Assembly (NCBI GenBank): GCA_037577475.1 | Contig: CM075184.1 | Location: 1,904,001 to 1,968,000 of the forward strand | DNA: 64,000 bases | Direction: 5' to 3' | From: Chaunax sp. Z400 | Taxonomy: Eukaryota > Chordata > Actinopteri > Lophiiformes > Chaunacidae | In this document: piece after piece, positions 11,925-23,195 of the stretch | Layout of the letters: each line of letters opens with the position of its first letter | How positions within the stretch are numbered: the first letter of the stretch is position 1 | Notes under the pieces: model-generated | What the model was told of the DNA's origin: nothing | The model's database searches: none | The model's input: only the letters and a program-made list of their open reading frames with translations | Position numbers and translations under genes: made by a program

Positions 11925-13050
11925 AAACCAGGGCATTAAATTCAGGGCAACGGAACAAGAACACGATGAAGTTAGCACACCTAGCGCCTAGCGCCCCAGA
12001 GCTAATTGGCCCAGCTACTATGGAACAGATTTTTTACCTCCCACATGAATGGTATGGATGAATCAGTCGGTACTCGCCCGGCTGTTATTGACAGTGGCCT
12101 GAATTAAACAAAAACTTTTATCACCTCGGTGGAGAGCTCTCTTTCCAACCTTAGGAGGCTGAGGACAGGATCTCTACCATAGAAGATGGCCATGGTAACA
12201 ACGACATTCATCTGACTGCCCGGAGAAGACAGTGAAGTTGCTGCGGCTGAAAGCTGATAACCTGGAAAACCGTGGCCGGCGCAAAAGCCTAAAATTGTTG
12301 GCCTTCCAGAGAAGAAGGAGGGCGGGGCTCTAGTCAGTCTGCCTGCGGATTTACCCCCCACTGGAGATTGAACTCGCCCACTGTGCCCTGGCTCCCACTC
12401 CTACCACAAATAAGCCCCCCTGGTCTGGTTTCTTCGATACTCCCAGAGAGAGGCAGTACTCAGAGCAGCCTCAAAGACACACGATATTCTAATGTGATTG
12501 CATACAGGCATTCTGGAGAGATGTTCACTCTGTGATACATGAGGTTACAGGTAAACAGTTTCCATTGTCTCCCTCTTTTTACCTGTTAAATGATACTTAC
12601 AATATTTTTGAAATGGACACTAAAGCTCTGTTACCACTCCTTTTATTTTTAGCTAGAAATTGTATCTTGCTGTGATGGTCTGCTCCACATGTCCCCACAG
12701 TCGGTATGAGGATATCACAGATATCAGCTCTTCTACCTCTGGAGAAACTGATTTGTGATCTCAATCATAAATTCAACAAATTGTGGAAAAATTGGGAACC
12801 CTTGCACTCCTTTCTACGGAAACTCTGATCTTCATGTCCCTGGAGGGCAGTGCCTAATGATTTATTAATCTCCTGTTGTTCCTGTACAGTTTATTTTTGT
12901 GTATAATTCCATATCAGTGTGCTGCAGCATGTGCTATTGTTATGGGCTGGGATTTTTTTCCTTTTTCTTTTATTCTTAGTACACTATAATTTTTTGTCTT
13001 TGTTTCGTTCCTTCTATTAAATTGAAAAATCAATAAAAATAAAATTAGTG
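11925..13050 (+). other. Possible older retroelement 3' region with A-rich end
   Basis: This segment has no intact frame. It ends in CAATAAAAATAAAATTAGTGG at about 13030-13050, like the tail of a poly(A) retroelement, preceded by a T-rich stretch. It may be the 3' UTR of a second L1-type insertion that the first one entered, but I see no protein similarity to prove it. Confidence 0.3.
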
Positions 13051-13975
13051 GAGACATTTCCAGAGTTGGAGTAGGTCATGTGATCCACCATGATTGCTGT
13101 TTATCCACAATTTATCAAGATGCCAACAGATTTTGATTCGATTTTGTGTAGGGGTGGATCTTGGGCCAAGGAAGAGTTGATGACATTTTGAGGTGGATCT
13201 GGATGTGGATTCTGGATCAGTTTTTAACTTCCTTTAACTTTGAGGGATAAAACCTTTTTCAAGATTTTGCCAATATCGTGAAAACCCCCCCCAGACCAAT
13301 CACAATAAAACTAGTCAAGCATGGACGACTCACATTCCACCACCATGTGAATCCAGATCTGGATCCTAATTAAGATGTGGATTAAACCTCTATGTGGAGG
13401 GGGTCTGCATGTACTGGGTCACAGTAACAGAGGGGTAGAGACCTGACACTGCCACCTATAGGTAGCTGAGATAATGCAGATTCAGAGTCATTCAATGGAT
13501 TTATGGATCTGTGAAAGGTAGAAGTTCTATCTAAACCAAACATAGATCCAGATCCTCCATTATGGAAAATCAGATTTATGTTGATGACTCAAAAACTATA
13601 TAATTTATTTTGTTATAACCTGGAATCTGTTTTCTGATTGGTCAGGTAGTGACAGTGGTGTTGGTGGAGGAATGTGCTCTCTGGTTAAAAATGTTTTCTT
13701 TCACTGCACTGATAAAATCTCTGGAGAATTACTTAGTTCAAAACACATTTACAATTAAACATTTCATTGTATATTAATTATTACTTTAAGTTCATGTTTA
13801 CCAGATGAAAATGTGAAACGTTTTCTCTTGTTTTTAATTAACTGGCGGTGAATGAGTCGCAGAGGTTTGACATGTAAACATGTTTCATCACAGCAGTTAT
13901 TTAAAGTGGAGCCTTTAACCTCTGCTATATAGGCTGTCATTTGATGTTGTGTAATCAGATTCATTTCAGGGAATA
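13051..13975. other. Non-coding DNA with a dispersed-repeat remnant
   Basis: The part around 13120-13310 (a phrase like GGGGTGGATCTTGGGCCAAG and GGTGGATCTGGATGTGGATT) resembles a dispersed fish repeat also seen at about 62160-62310 (GGATGGGACATAGGCCAA, GTGTTGATCCAG). The rest shows no feature. Confidence 0.35.
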
Positions 13976-14140
13976 TTCAGTGTCCAAAAGTATGTGGACT
14001 CTCCTGCCTCTAACTCTATGTAAGAATCCATGAAGCTCCATAAAGAAATCCTGACCTCAACGCCATCCAACAGGTTTTGATGATCTGGAAGGCCGTTGTG
14101 TCATCTCCTCCTCATCCTGTCTCACCTCACAGAGTTTTCA
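13976..14140. mobile_element. Degenerate Tc1/mariner-type remnant
   Basis: CAGTGTCCAAAAGTATGTGG at 13978-13997 resembles a Tc1/mariner terminal repeat of fish. The phrase CCTGACCTCAACGCCATCCA at about 14050 matches the DNA of the Asp-Leu-Asn-Pro motif near the C-terminus of Tc1-type transposases. No second terminus or open frame is visible. Confidence 0.4.
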
Positions 14141-14404
14141 TCCAGGAGCAGTGGCAGCCATTTTCACTCAGCTGTATTCCTCTTCAGTGATAAAACTTTA
14201 CCCTGTGACTCCACCCTCATGGATATGTGACATCACCTCAGGATTTATCAGGAGGACGGCTGCTTTACTCCAAACTATTTCACTGTGTGAACCTGGACTG
14301 TTTCACTGTGTGAACCTGGACTGTGTGGGACCTTTTGGATGTGTAGAAGAAACAAACAAACATTTAACAAATAAAAGGGATTTGTAAATGCCCTAAATGA
14401 ACAT

Positions 14405-15614
14405 ATGTTTTGGGATGATAATTGCGGAAGTGATGGCGCCAGTGTGTGTGGCACGCCGTCTGCCGCTGTCAGTTCTGTTTGTACTAGTGTTGTTTTTGTC
14501 TACTATCAAAAGAGATGTCAAGTCTCTACTGGCCACACATTGCTTAATATCCGACTTAATGTCGATACTTTGGTAAACTACGATCTGAATGGCCAGAGGT
14601 CGTTTATTCCCCAACTCTTATCTGGAATTCCTCCTCATCTGTTCCCCACTGAGGCTCCTCCACCCCAAAGAGGGTGTCACAGACAGCGGGGTAAATGCAG
14701 CGGCCGGCTGGTTAAACTGAAAACCTATCTGGCACGGTGTCATGGCACCAGTTGGATTCCCCGCTGTATCTTAGAGGAATATGGATTGGTATATCGCCGC
14801 CTTATCCCTTGGTGCTCCCGGGATCCTGTTGGCACCTGGCTGATACCTGTTGTTGGTAAGGATGAGGAAGTCCCGCTCCCCCGCACCTGTTCCCTTGGTC
14901 TCCACAGAGGTGGGATAAACCGACAAAGCCTTCGGCCGCTGGGACGGTCACCCCGGATGGCAAATGTCACAGCTCCTACCAGGTTTGCCCTGGTAATTGC
15001 TAGATCGCTAGCGAATAAGACATTTATCCTGAATGACTTTTTCACCTCTCGTGGATTGGATTTCCTATTTGTGACTGAAACCTGGCTGAGTGTTGGTGAG
15101 TCAAGCTCTTACTCGGAACTTTTACAGCTGGATCGTTCGTACTTAAACACACCCAGGACTACTGGTCGAGAAGGAGGAGTAGCAACTGTTTTTAAGAAAA
15201 CATTTAAGTGTAAGCAACTCTCGCCAGTTTCCTTCTCTAGTTTTGAACTGAATATGTTTGAGTTGGATCATTATCAACCTGTTCTGTGTGTGGTGATATA
15301 CCGACCTCCTAAATAGGGACTTTATTAATGATTTCTCCGATTTCTTAGCTGGAATTATGCCAAAGTATGACCAGGTTCTGATTGTTGGAGATCTGAACAT
15401 CCATGTCTGTTGTCCCACCAAGCCACTGGCTAAAGACTTTTTAAACCTCATTGATTCATTTAATCTTGTACAGTCTGTAACTGGCCCTACACATGAGCAT
15501 GGACACACGCTTGACCTTGTTTTATCGTGTGGTTTACCCGTCTTTAATGTTGAAGTGTCTGATGCAGTATTCTCTGATCACATGCCTGTTTTGTTCGAGG
15601 TCTCTCTTCCCTGT
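14405..15614 (+). pseudogene. L2 ORF, endonuclease part
   Basis: Two frames (to 15316, then 15357 onward) encode an N-terminal basic region and an exonuclease/endonuclease/phosphatase fold. Visible motifs are FLFVTETWLS, VVIYRPPK, VGDLNIHV and SDHMPV, the last carrying the catalytic Asp-His pair. A frameshift plus stop separates YRPP from the GDLN block at about 15310-15357. The frame ends where the LTR begins at 15615. In life the enzyme would nick target DNA to prime reverse transcription. Confidence 0.85.
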
Positions 15615-15715
15615 TGTTGGGGCTATCAATAGGGCAAATTTGGTTAATAGAGTGTAATTAATGATTATTAAAAATTATCATTAATTATTTATGAATTTGA
15701 TGTTATTACTAAATT

Positions 15716-15840
15716 TAATAATGATTACGGGGCACCACCCTGGAGACAGGGAAAAAGGGTCATCAATGATCGATTGAATTCAATATTATTATTAAACTTA
15801 ATAATAACTACGGGGCACCACCCTGGAGACAGGGAAACAA
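15716..15840. repeat. 81-83-bp tandem duplication in LTR C
   Basis: The block GGGGCACCACCCTGGAGACA and its AT-rich flank occur at 15729 and again at 15812. Spacing is about 83 bp. Confidence 0.85.
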
Positions 15841-16117
15841 TTAACCAAAGTCTGTTCGGTCTCATATGAAAGATGAAGGGAAGAATACGTGCACTGACCC
15901 TCGCAACCAGCCTTTCAAACAGTATTAATGCAAATAATAGAAACAACTTCTCTTTAAAGCATAACAAAGTTTATTAAAATTAGCAATATCGACCTTCGGT
16001 CAACACACTTCAATTAATTAACCCAGTTATCTAAAAACTACTCCTGGCAATCATGCAGGTACAAGCAAGCATGTGTGTGTGGATGTGTGTGTATGTCTCT
16101 ATGTGTGTGGATATGCT

Positions 16118-16118
<1 letters not shown>

Positions 16119-16186
<68 letters not shown>

Positions 16187-16196
16187 ATGTGTGTGT
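16119..16196. repeat. (TG)n microsatellite inside LTR C
   Basis: A long pure TG run with looser TG-rich flanks from 16070. A second short run lies at about 16364-16386. Confidence 0.95.
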
Positions 16197-17279
16197 GGAG
16201 GATCTAAGGGAGAGGAGGAGGTATGTGACGTAACCCAAAAGGGGGGGGTTTGCGTCATGTGGAGCGAGTAATCCGAGATGGCCACGAAGTTTGAACACAG
16301 CAAATGGCGCTGGGGCTCACCACGATCTTAAACCAGTATGAGTGTGTGGGTGTGTATACGTGTATGTGTGTGTGTGTGTGTGTGTGAAGAGAAAGAAGGA
16401 GCAAGAGAAGAAATAGGAAAGTAGAGGAAAGGAGCGGGTGGAAGAGAAGGGAATCCCAATGATCAGCATACAACAATCGGTGTGTGTTAACACCGTCAGC
16501 GCACAATAACAGCGGCTAGCTCTAACAGTTAAAGCAGCAACAACAGCAAGTTCAACAATACACAAACAATCTACTCTGCCCAGACTTAAGCCTCTTACTT
16601 TGTTGAAGGGAAGCTGGCGAAGAGGTCCTTTCGTCCTTTGCGGTCCGGCTCGGTCCTTCGAGTCGCGGGTCCTGACGAAGTGTTGTGTTGTTCTGTTGCC
16701 GTGAGATTCAGCTGATCCTCGGCGGGACGGCGTTTAGAGCCCCTTTAGTTGGCTCTCGCAGTGCGGCGGAGGAAAACAGCAGGGTTGATGTGGCTGATGT
16801 AACACGGGGTCGTCTCCGGACCTTTTTATCTTGATGAGAGCGGTACGGGAGCACTCCGTGCATTATACGGTGATCATTACTGGGACTGGCAAGGAGAAGA
16901 TCGGACTGCTGCTTGCGTGCAGCGGCGCCGGTCCTCAGGGTAAAAAAAGAGAAGGAAGAGGGGGTCCAAAAGGAGAGGTGACACCCAAAGGTGATGGAGG
17001 AGGAAAACCAAAAAAAGAAAGAGAGAGAGCGAGAATCGTTCAGTTCCCACTTATATACTCCTGGTGACTTCAGAGGGACCCCTGTGGTTTCTAATAGGTC
17101 TCCTCCAATTACAGCCAAGAGTCTGGTCGAGGAATTTCACACCTACACAGCATGGCAGCCTGGGAACTGGAGTCCTTTGTGCTCTATTGTCTTATCAGGT
17201 TACATGTAGGCCTGAGTCAGGCTTTGTGGGCTCTATAGGCCTTTCTTTGTTTCAGGGGCCTGTACCATGCGGCCCAACA

Positions 17280-17767
17280 TTCCCCCCTTTGGTCTGAAGA
17301 CTGGGGTGCTGGCCGCGGTCTTTAGAGCAACTCCAGGGCCGAACAGTTCTGTTGGTTGAGGTGTCCTGAGGGTTACACAGTCCATGGTTTCCTGAAACAT
17401 TGAGGCAGCTCATAGAGTCCACAGAGTTACCAGATTCACACAGTCCATAGTGTCTGGGCAGATAATGAGGCATAGTCTGGGTAGACAGTAAGGCGTAATC
17501 TGGGCAGATAATGAGGCATAATCTGGGCAGATAATGAGGCATAGTCTGGGCAGATAATGAGGCATAGTCTGGGCAGATAACTCCTAGTTTACTAAATTAC
17601 CATGGTGAGATAATCACAAACATCAAGTAAACCCAAATAACACAAAGAGTAAGGTGAAAGGAAAGGAAAGTGTTTGAGAGTCTGTAGGCTTAACCCCGAA
17701 GAGGATTGGGGTTAGCCGGTGGGCTTCGCACCGGTTGAAGCGCAAAGCGCGGTGGCACAACAAGGAG
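17280..17767 (-). mobile_element. Internal remnant of the family C element: purine tract, 23-bp repeats, hairpins
   Basis: On the minus strand this ends in a polypurine tract (17280-17290) directly before the LTR. It contains about five or six tandem copies of a 23-bp unit, TCTGGGCAGATAATGAGGCA plus TAG, at about 17450-17580. Near the L2 junction three consecutive stem-loops are visible: AACCCC/GGGGTT (17692-17713), CCGGTG/CACCGG (17716-17734) and GCGC/GCGC (17740-17750). No coding frame is recognisable. Confidence 0.55.
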
Positions 17768-19103
17768 GGTGTCTAGTCTGGACTGTATTGAGGACAGCCT
17801 CGGTACAGCCTCGGTTTTATTAACCACAGACTCAGGTAATTCTGCTATCCTTATGCTTTTAGATCTTACAGCTGCCTTTGATACAATAGACCATGGCATT
17901 CTCATCTCTCGCCTAGAGCACTATGTGGGTATTAAAGGTACAGCCCTAGAGTGGTTAAGATCTTATCTGTCAGAGAGAAGTTTCACTGTAAGCCTTGGTG
18001 ACTGTGTTTCGTCCATTGCCCCACTCCCATGTGGAGTCCCCCAAGGTTCAATTCTGGAGCCTATTCTTTTTACTCTCTATCTGCTCCCATTAGGGTTGAT
18101 TTTAAAGAAGCATGGCATCTCATAGCACTTCTATGCAGATGACTCCCAAATTTAACTGCCCCTGAAAAGGAATGATTCCAGCTCTTTAAATCGTTGTTTG
18201 AGTGCTTCAAAGACATTAAAGCCTGGATGACCAACTTCTTGAATTTGAATGAAAGCAAAACGGAAGTCGTGGTGTTTGGACCCAGTGGTGCCTGTGTTGC
18301 CCCTTATATGGACCTGCGCTCCTTCCAAAAATATGTAAAACTCATTGTCTCCAACCTTAGTGTCAAAATGGACTGTGATTTTAAACTTGATAAGCAGATT
18401 AACTCTGTGGTATTTTTTCCAGTTGAGGCTTTTATCCAAGGTTAAGACCTTTTTATCTCATAGTGATTTTGAGAAACTCATTCATGCTTTTATCACTACC
18501 CGATTGGACGACTGTAATGCTCTTTGTTTTGGCGTGAGTCAAACCTATCTCTCACGTTTACAGTTTGTACAAAATGCTGCTGCTCGGCTTTTAACAGGGA
18601 CACGCAAGCAAGAGCACATTTCTTCCATTCTGGCCTCCCTTCATTGGCTCCCAGTGCGTTTTAGGATCCATTTTGAGATTTTACTGTTTGTTTTTAAATC
18701 TTTAAATGGGTCAGCACCCTCTTATATCGCTGACCTCTTACATTCATAAACCCCCTCAAGGTCACTGAGGTCCACTGACCAGTTGTCTCTTGTGGTCCCT
18801 AAAACAAAGCTCAAGACCAGAGGTGACAGAGCTTTCTCTGCTGCAGCCCCCAAGCTATGGAATTACTTGCCCCCCCTCATGTTAGGTCAGCCCATTTTTA
18901 TTCCTTGGCTTTTAACCCAGTTTGAGTTTTGTACATGTCTTTTATTGTGGTTTTCTTTTTTTTCTTTCTTTTTTTTCTTCTCTTTGTTGTAGTATATGAC
19001 TTTATTGTGTGTCTATCTTATTTATTGTCTGTACAGCACTTTGGTCAACTCTGTTGTTTAAAAAAAAGTGCTTATAAATAAAGTTGATGATGATGATGAT
19101 GAT
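17768..19103 (+). pseudogene. L2 ORF, reverse transcriptase part and 3' end
   Basis: Frames 17769-18125, 18194-18445 and 18345-18992 carry RT motifs in order: LLDLTAAFDTIDH, GVPQGSIL, FYADDS (catalytic, about 18130), LNESKTEVVVFGP, then the L2 C-terminal region with LHWLPVRFRI and RGDRAFSAAAPKLWN. Stops near 18124 and 18155 and frameshifts around 18300-18440 inactivate it. The element ends at about 19103 in a GAT-repeat tail. Confidence 0.88.
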
Positions 19104-19277
19104 TTGTCTTAGACCATGAGCTTTTGATCTTCAGTGTTAATCTTTGCTCTCTTTCATTATGAATCAAATACTTTGGGGGAAATAACTAATTGTATGGCAT
19201 CACATCAAGGAATATAAAGTCAGAGATGATTAAATAAAACATCATTGTTAGGGATGACACTGATACCCTATATCTAT

Positions 19278-19353
<76 letters not shown>

Positions 19354-20190
19354 CTGCTTACCTGGAGAAAATTATCAGGTTGATGAGCCCACTGTGACCC
19401 CCATCTCCTCACTCTGTCGCCTGCTGACATGCACAGGAAAGTGGGATTCTCTCCCTTTGTTTGTTTGTGTGTGTGTGTGTTCCCTCTCAGGTTTATCTTG
19501 TGATTTCCTGGATGTTATGGCCTGATTCTGATGATAACAGCTCTCTGTCAGCAGTCTACAGAAAACCCTCTACAAGCATTTCTGCCCCTTTACTACCAGC
19601 TGAACATCACAATCACTGCTCCATGCTGCTGGTTGTCCTCTGCAGTTAAGCTCTAAATAAACTCAATTAAAAACTAATGTATTACAGCTCCTCTACTTAA
19701 CTTCAGCTGTTGTTATAAAATGTTATTTAAAGTAAAAACACACTCCTATTAGAATAAGTGTAATTAAAAAGCTCAGGTTATAACAAGGCTTTTCGTGAAG
19801 ACATGCTGGTATTAAAGAAGGTCCAGTCTAAATCTAAATCTAATTCTTGTATGTATTTATATTTCATGGTAACTATAGAAAAATGCATATTAGTCATAAT
19901 ATTTTAACTGCAGTTATTTTTTCACGACACCACTTTTTCTTTGTTACTTAACACAGGCTGTCTGACTGCACCCGGCACAAAGTGACACAAAGCACAGCGC
20001 AAATGTCATTGTTAGCTGACCAACACATTTTCAGGCCCAGTGCCACGTTGTTTAAACTGTAACATAGTACTTCCACCCATCTGTGTGACAATGTTAGTGT
20101 TGGTGTAAAAATGAGGTGTGGTGGGGTGCAAATAGTGCAGTGATTACAGTGCGCTCCCCATGTACCGAGGCTGTCCTCAAAAAAACCTTT
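19104..20190. other. Non-coding DNA with a (TG)n tract
   Basis: A TG microsatellite occupies about 19281-19350, and a short one lies near 19465. No gene or transposon was recognised in the rest. Confidence 0.5.
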
Positions 20191-20194
20191 AAAA

Positions 20195-20528
20195 AAAAGA
20201 GGTTTGGTCAGCTGTTAAAACGAAGTGTGGTCAGATGTTAAAATGAGGCATGGTCAGGTGTTAAATGAGGTGTGGTCAGGGGTTGAATGAGGTGTGGTCA
20301 GGTGTTGAATGAGGCGTGGTCAGGGGTTAAATGAGGTGTGGTCAGGGGTTAAATGAGGTGTGGTCAGGTGTTAAAATGAGGTGTGGTCAGGTGTTGAATG
20401 AGGTGTGGTCAGGGGTTAAATGAGGTGTGGCCAATTGGTAAAAATGAGGTGTGGTCAGTTGTTAAATGAGGTGTGGTCAGGGGTTAAATGAGGTGTGGTC
20501 AGGTGTTAAAGTGAGGTGTGGTCAGCAG
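20195..20528. repeat. 21-23-bp minisatellite, about 15 copies
   Basis: Tandem units of the form AAATGAGGTGTGGTCAGGTGTT, with GGGGTT/GGTGTT and AAAT/GAAT variants. The units on the left are more degenerate than those on the right. Confidence 0.9.
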
Positions 20529-20732
20529 CATTGTTGTAGCATTGCTATCTTGAGGCAGCAGAAAGTGATTTGAACCAATGACCAACAAAAACCTCAAAAG
20601 TCATAGCTGCAGTATTTTTACTGCTATTTAAAGGATGAATCAGATGAAACTACATAGGAGGCTTCACAACACAGAGCACTCTGGTTCTGCCCAAGAACCA
20701 AATGGTCTACTAATAACACCCTAGTCATGCAC

Positions 20733-20763
20733 CGGGGCTCACCACGCTCTTAAACCTGAATGA

Positions 20764-20832
<69 letters not shown>

Positions 20833-21748
20833 GAGAAAGAGGGAAGGAGAAAGAAAATAGAGTAGTAGGGGGAAAGAGCGAGTGGAAGAGAAGGAAATCC
20901 CAACAATCAACAATCGTTGTATGTCAACACCATCAGCGCACAATAACAGATGCTAGCTCTAACAGTTTAAAGCAGCAAAAACAGCAAGTCCACAATACAC
21001 AAACAATCTACTCTGCCCAGACTTAAGCCTCTTACTTTGTTGAAGAAGGGAAGCTGGCGAAGAGGTCCTTTCGTCCTTTACGGTCCGGGTCGGTCCTTCG
21101 AGTCGCGGGTCCTGACGAAGCGTTGTGTTGCTCTGTTGACGTGAGATTCAGCTGATCCTCGGCAGGACGGCGTTTTGAGCACCTTTAGTTGGCTCTCGCA
21201 GTGTGGCAGAGGAAAACAGCAGGGTTGATGTGGCTGATGAAACACGGTGTTGTCTCCGGTCCTTTTTTATCTTCGATGAGAGCGGTACGGGAGCACTCCG
21301 TGCGTTATACAGGGATCGTTACTGGGACTGGCAAGGAGACGATCGGACTGCTGCTTGCGTGGCGCGGCGCCGGTCCTTACAGGAGTACAGAGCGGGTAAG
21401 GTGAAGGGGGAAAAAGGTGCTCCCGTGGGAGGCAGATGTGGCTGGGAGCCAGGTGAAGAGCAGGAGCAGCAGAAGAGAGAGAGAGCAGAGAGAAATTCCC
21501 ACTTATATACTCCTGGTGACTGTGGTTCCTCATGAGTCTCCTCCAATGACAGCCAAGAGTCTGGTGGAGGAATTTCACACCTAGGCAGCATGGCAGCCTG
21601 GAAAATGGAGTCTTTTGTGCTCCATTGTCTTACAGGTTGGCTCCTTGTGGTCTTATCAGGCTCTTGTAGATAGATGTAGGCCTGAGTCAGGCTTTGTGGA
21701 ATCTACAGGCCCTCTTTGTTTCAGGGGCCTGTACCATGCGGCCCAACA
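20733..21748 (-). mobile_element. Second, truncated copy of LTR family C
   Basis: This segment matches 16312-17279, ending at the same GCGGCCCAACA boundary (TGTTGGGCCGC on the minus strand). It lacks the 3' portion of the LTR seen at 15615-16310. The internal (TG)n tract (about 20765-20830) is longer than in the first copy at that position. No polypurine tract adjoins it on the right, unlike the first copy, so only an LTR fragment remains. Indels and substitutions are scattered throughout. Confidence 0.75.
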
Positions 21749-21897
21749 GTCTGTTTCTAATTCTTTATCCTTTTTCAACTTTACTAGAAGCTACTACAAC
21801 TTAAATAATACCATACAGAAACAAGTTAATTAGACAATCATCTTTAAAAATCTGAAGTTAACTCTCCTTTATCCAACAAAAATAAATTGGTGCTAAA
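21749..21897. other. Left flank of ERV-A
   Basis: AT-rich sequence with no similarity noticed elsewhere in the window. If ERV-A landed inside ERV-B, this could be part of the ERV-B 5' region. The last four bases, TAAA, form the left target duplication. Confidence 0.35.
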
Positions 21898-23169
21898 TGT
21901 AGGGTGAGGGTTTATTGCATGTGTGCTTTGATGCCTCCTTCTAGTGGAGAGACTCAGATGTCTCGCCCACTGTTTCTATGTCAGCTGGTGATGTGACCGC
22001 ATATCTTACAGTAAAATAGAACACGCCCCTACTTCCGGCAGCTGTGAGACTTCAAAAGCCATGGCGCGAAGCCGCTCGCTCTCTTGCTCCGCTTGCTCCT
22101 ACCTCCACCTGACATGAACTCTGACTCCTGAACGCGGAGGTCCCCGTGACTCCGTGGATAAGCCCGTGCCCTCCTGCCGCAGCAGAAGAGAATTCTTTAT
22201 CCCCTCTCTTTAAGACTTAGCTTATACAGTTAGATAGCATTCCTCTCCCACGATTTCTGCTAATAGTTGAAGTTCTTCACTTCAACTAATTTATTTGAAG
22301 CTCACCTGTGGATCACTCACGCCTGAGTAATTCACTAAGCCCTTCTTTGAGCTGCATTACCCCTTAACTCACCTCAACGCCGTCAAAGCACGGCCAAGCT
22401 GAACACGACCGTCAGGTCCGAAGTTAACAAAGCCGCCAGCCAGCGAAGACGCGACCCTCCAACATCTGAGATTCGGGACCAGGATCCGGTGGACTTCGAA
22501 CAGCATCCTCCGCGAGTATCCGGTCGGTGACCCCTCCTGATAACTCGCCAAAGCGTGCTTTCATCCCTACCCCGGAGACCGGCTGAAAAGTAAGCTAACC
22601 CGAACATCTCTGCGTCTTGGAAAGCGTCATAGCTGATCTGGCATTATTATCCACAATCTACCTAATTTAGTTTCCCTTCAAACTTCCCTTAGACCCCCTT
22701 TAGTTTGGTTCACATCACCACGCTATCATTTTATTTGTTATAGTTATGTCTTATTCTCTCTCTTTCACTCTGATCTCATTTGACTATCTTTCTGTTATCA
22801 TCCTGTGTTGAATTTAGTTTTAGTTTGTTCCTGTGTGCTGTGTGAAATTACATTTGATAATAAAGTAGATTCTTTTAGACCAAGTTTCTGTGTTGATGAC
22901 TGGAATCATTAGTTCTTGCGATAGAGGACTTGACTTCCTTCATTTGAGACTGATTGAACGCTATTATTTAGTAATTAATTAATCTGGGTTATATTTACAG
23001 CTTTCTTAAGGAATCCTTCCGACCTTAGGAATATAGCTTTAGGAAGGTGGTGCTCCTCGAGGTATTTTTCATAACCCTGTCTGATTAATTAATAGCTTTA
23101 TAATATGATAATTAATATATGATCATTTCGATCATATATTACTATCGTTAACCTCCTTTTAACCCTACA
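21898..23169 (+). repeat. ERV-A 5' LTR (1272 bp)
   Basis: It starts TGTAGGGTGAGGG and ends CCCTACA. A polyadenylation signal, AATAAA, lies at 22859-22864. A GGTGGTGCTCC box followed by AT-rich sequence sits in the U5 part (23046-23056). Compared with the 3' LTR it lacks about 640 bp directly after the first 13 bases. The open frames inside are incidental. Confidence 0.88.
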
Positions 23170-23176
23170 GTTATTT

Positions 23177-23195
23177 TGGTGCCCGACGCGTGAGG
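23177..23195 (+). promoter_or_regulatory. Candidate ERV-A primer binding site
   Basis: TGGTGCCCGACGCGTGAGG starts 8 bases after the LTR end. TGG at the start fits the CCA end of a tRNA. I could not match it to a specific tRNA from memory. Confidence 0.5.

Larger units (their letters stand above)
15615..17279 (-). mobile_element. LTR of a minus-strand retroelement (LTR family C)
   Basis: The segment is bounded by TGTTGGG and CCCCAACA on the minus strand, the inverted TG..CA ends of an LTR. On the minus strand a purine tract (AAAGGGGGGAA, 17280-17290) lies just 5' of it, so this is the 3' LTR of a minus-strand element. It contains a long (TG)n tract, an 81-bp tandem duplication with GGTGGTGCCCC near its 3' end, and about 1 kb shared with 20733-21748. 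It lies inside the L2 LINE. No 5' LTR or gag-pol of this element remains here. Confidence 0.7.
14400..19103 (+). mobile_element. L2-clade LINE, interrupted by an LTR-element fragment
   Basis: The left part (14400-15614) carries an apurinic-type endonuclease and the right part (about 17768-19103) the reverse transcriptase. The 3' end is AATAAAGTTGATGATGATGATG, a short-repeat tail typical of L2 elements rather than poly(A). About 2.15 kb of an LTR retroelement (15615-17767) lies between the two parts. The usual endonuclease-RT linker and the first RT block are absent, so LINE sequence was lost when or after the LTR element arrived. Several frameshifts and stops make it inactive. Confidence 0.85.

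Noticed and set aside
16031..16303. Poly-His-Thr and Cys-Val frames
   Set aside because: Translation of the (TG)n tract; the same holds for frames at 1748-2023, 11583-11978, 19248-19430, 20725-20943 and 59127-59520.
22369..22607. Minus-strand frames repeated at 30756-30994
   Set aside because: They recur only because both lie in ERV-A LTRs. No independent evidence of coding.
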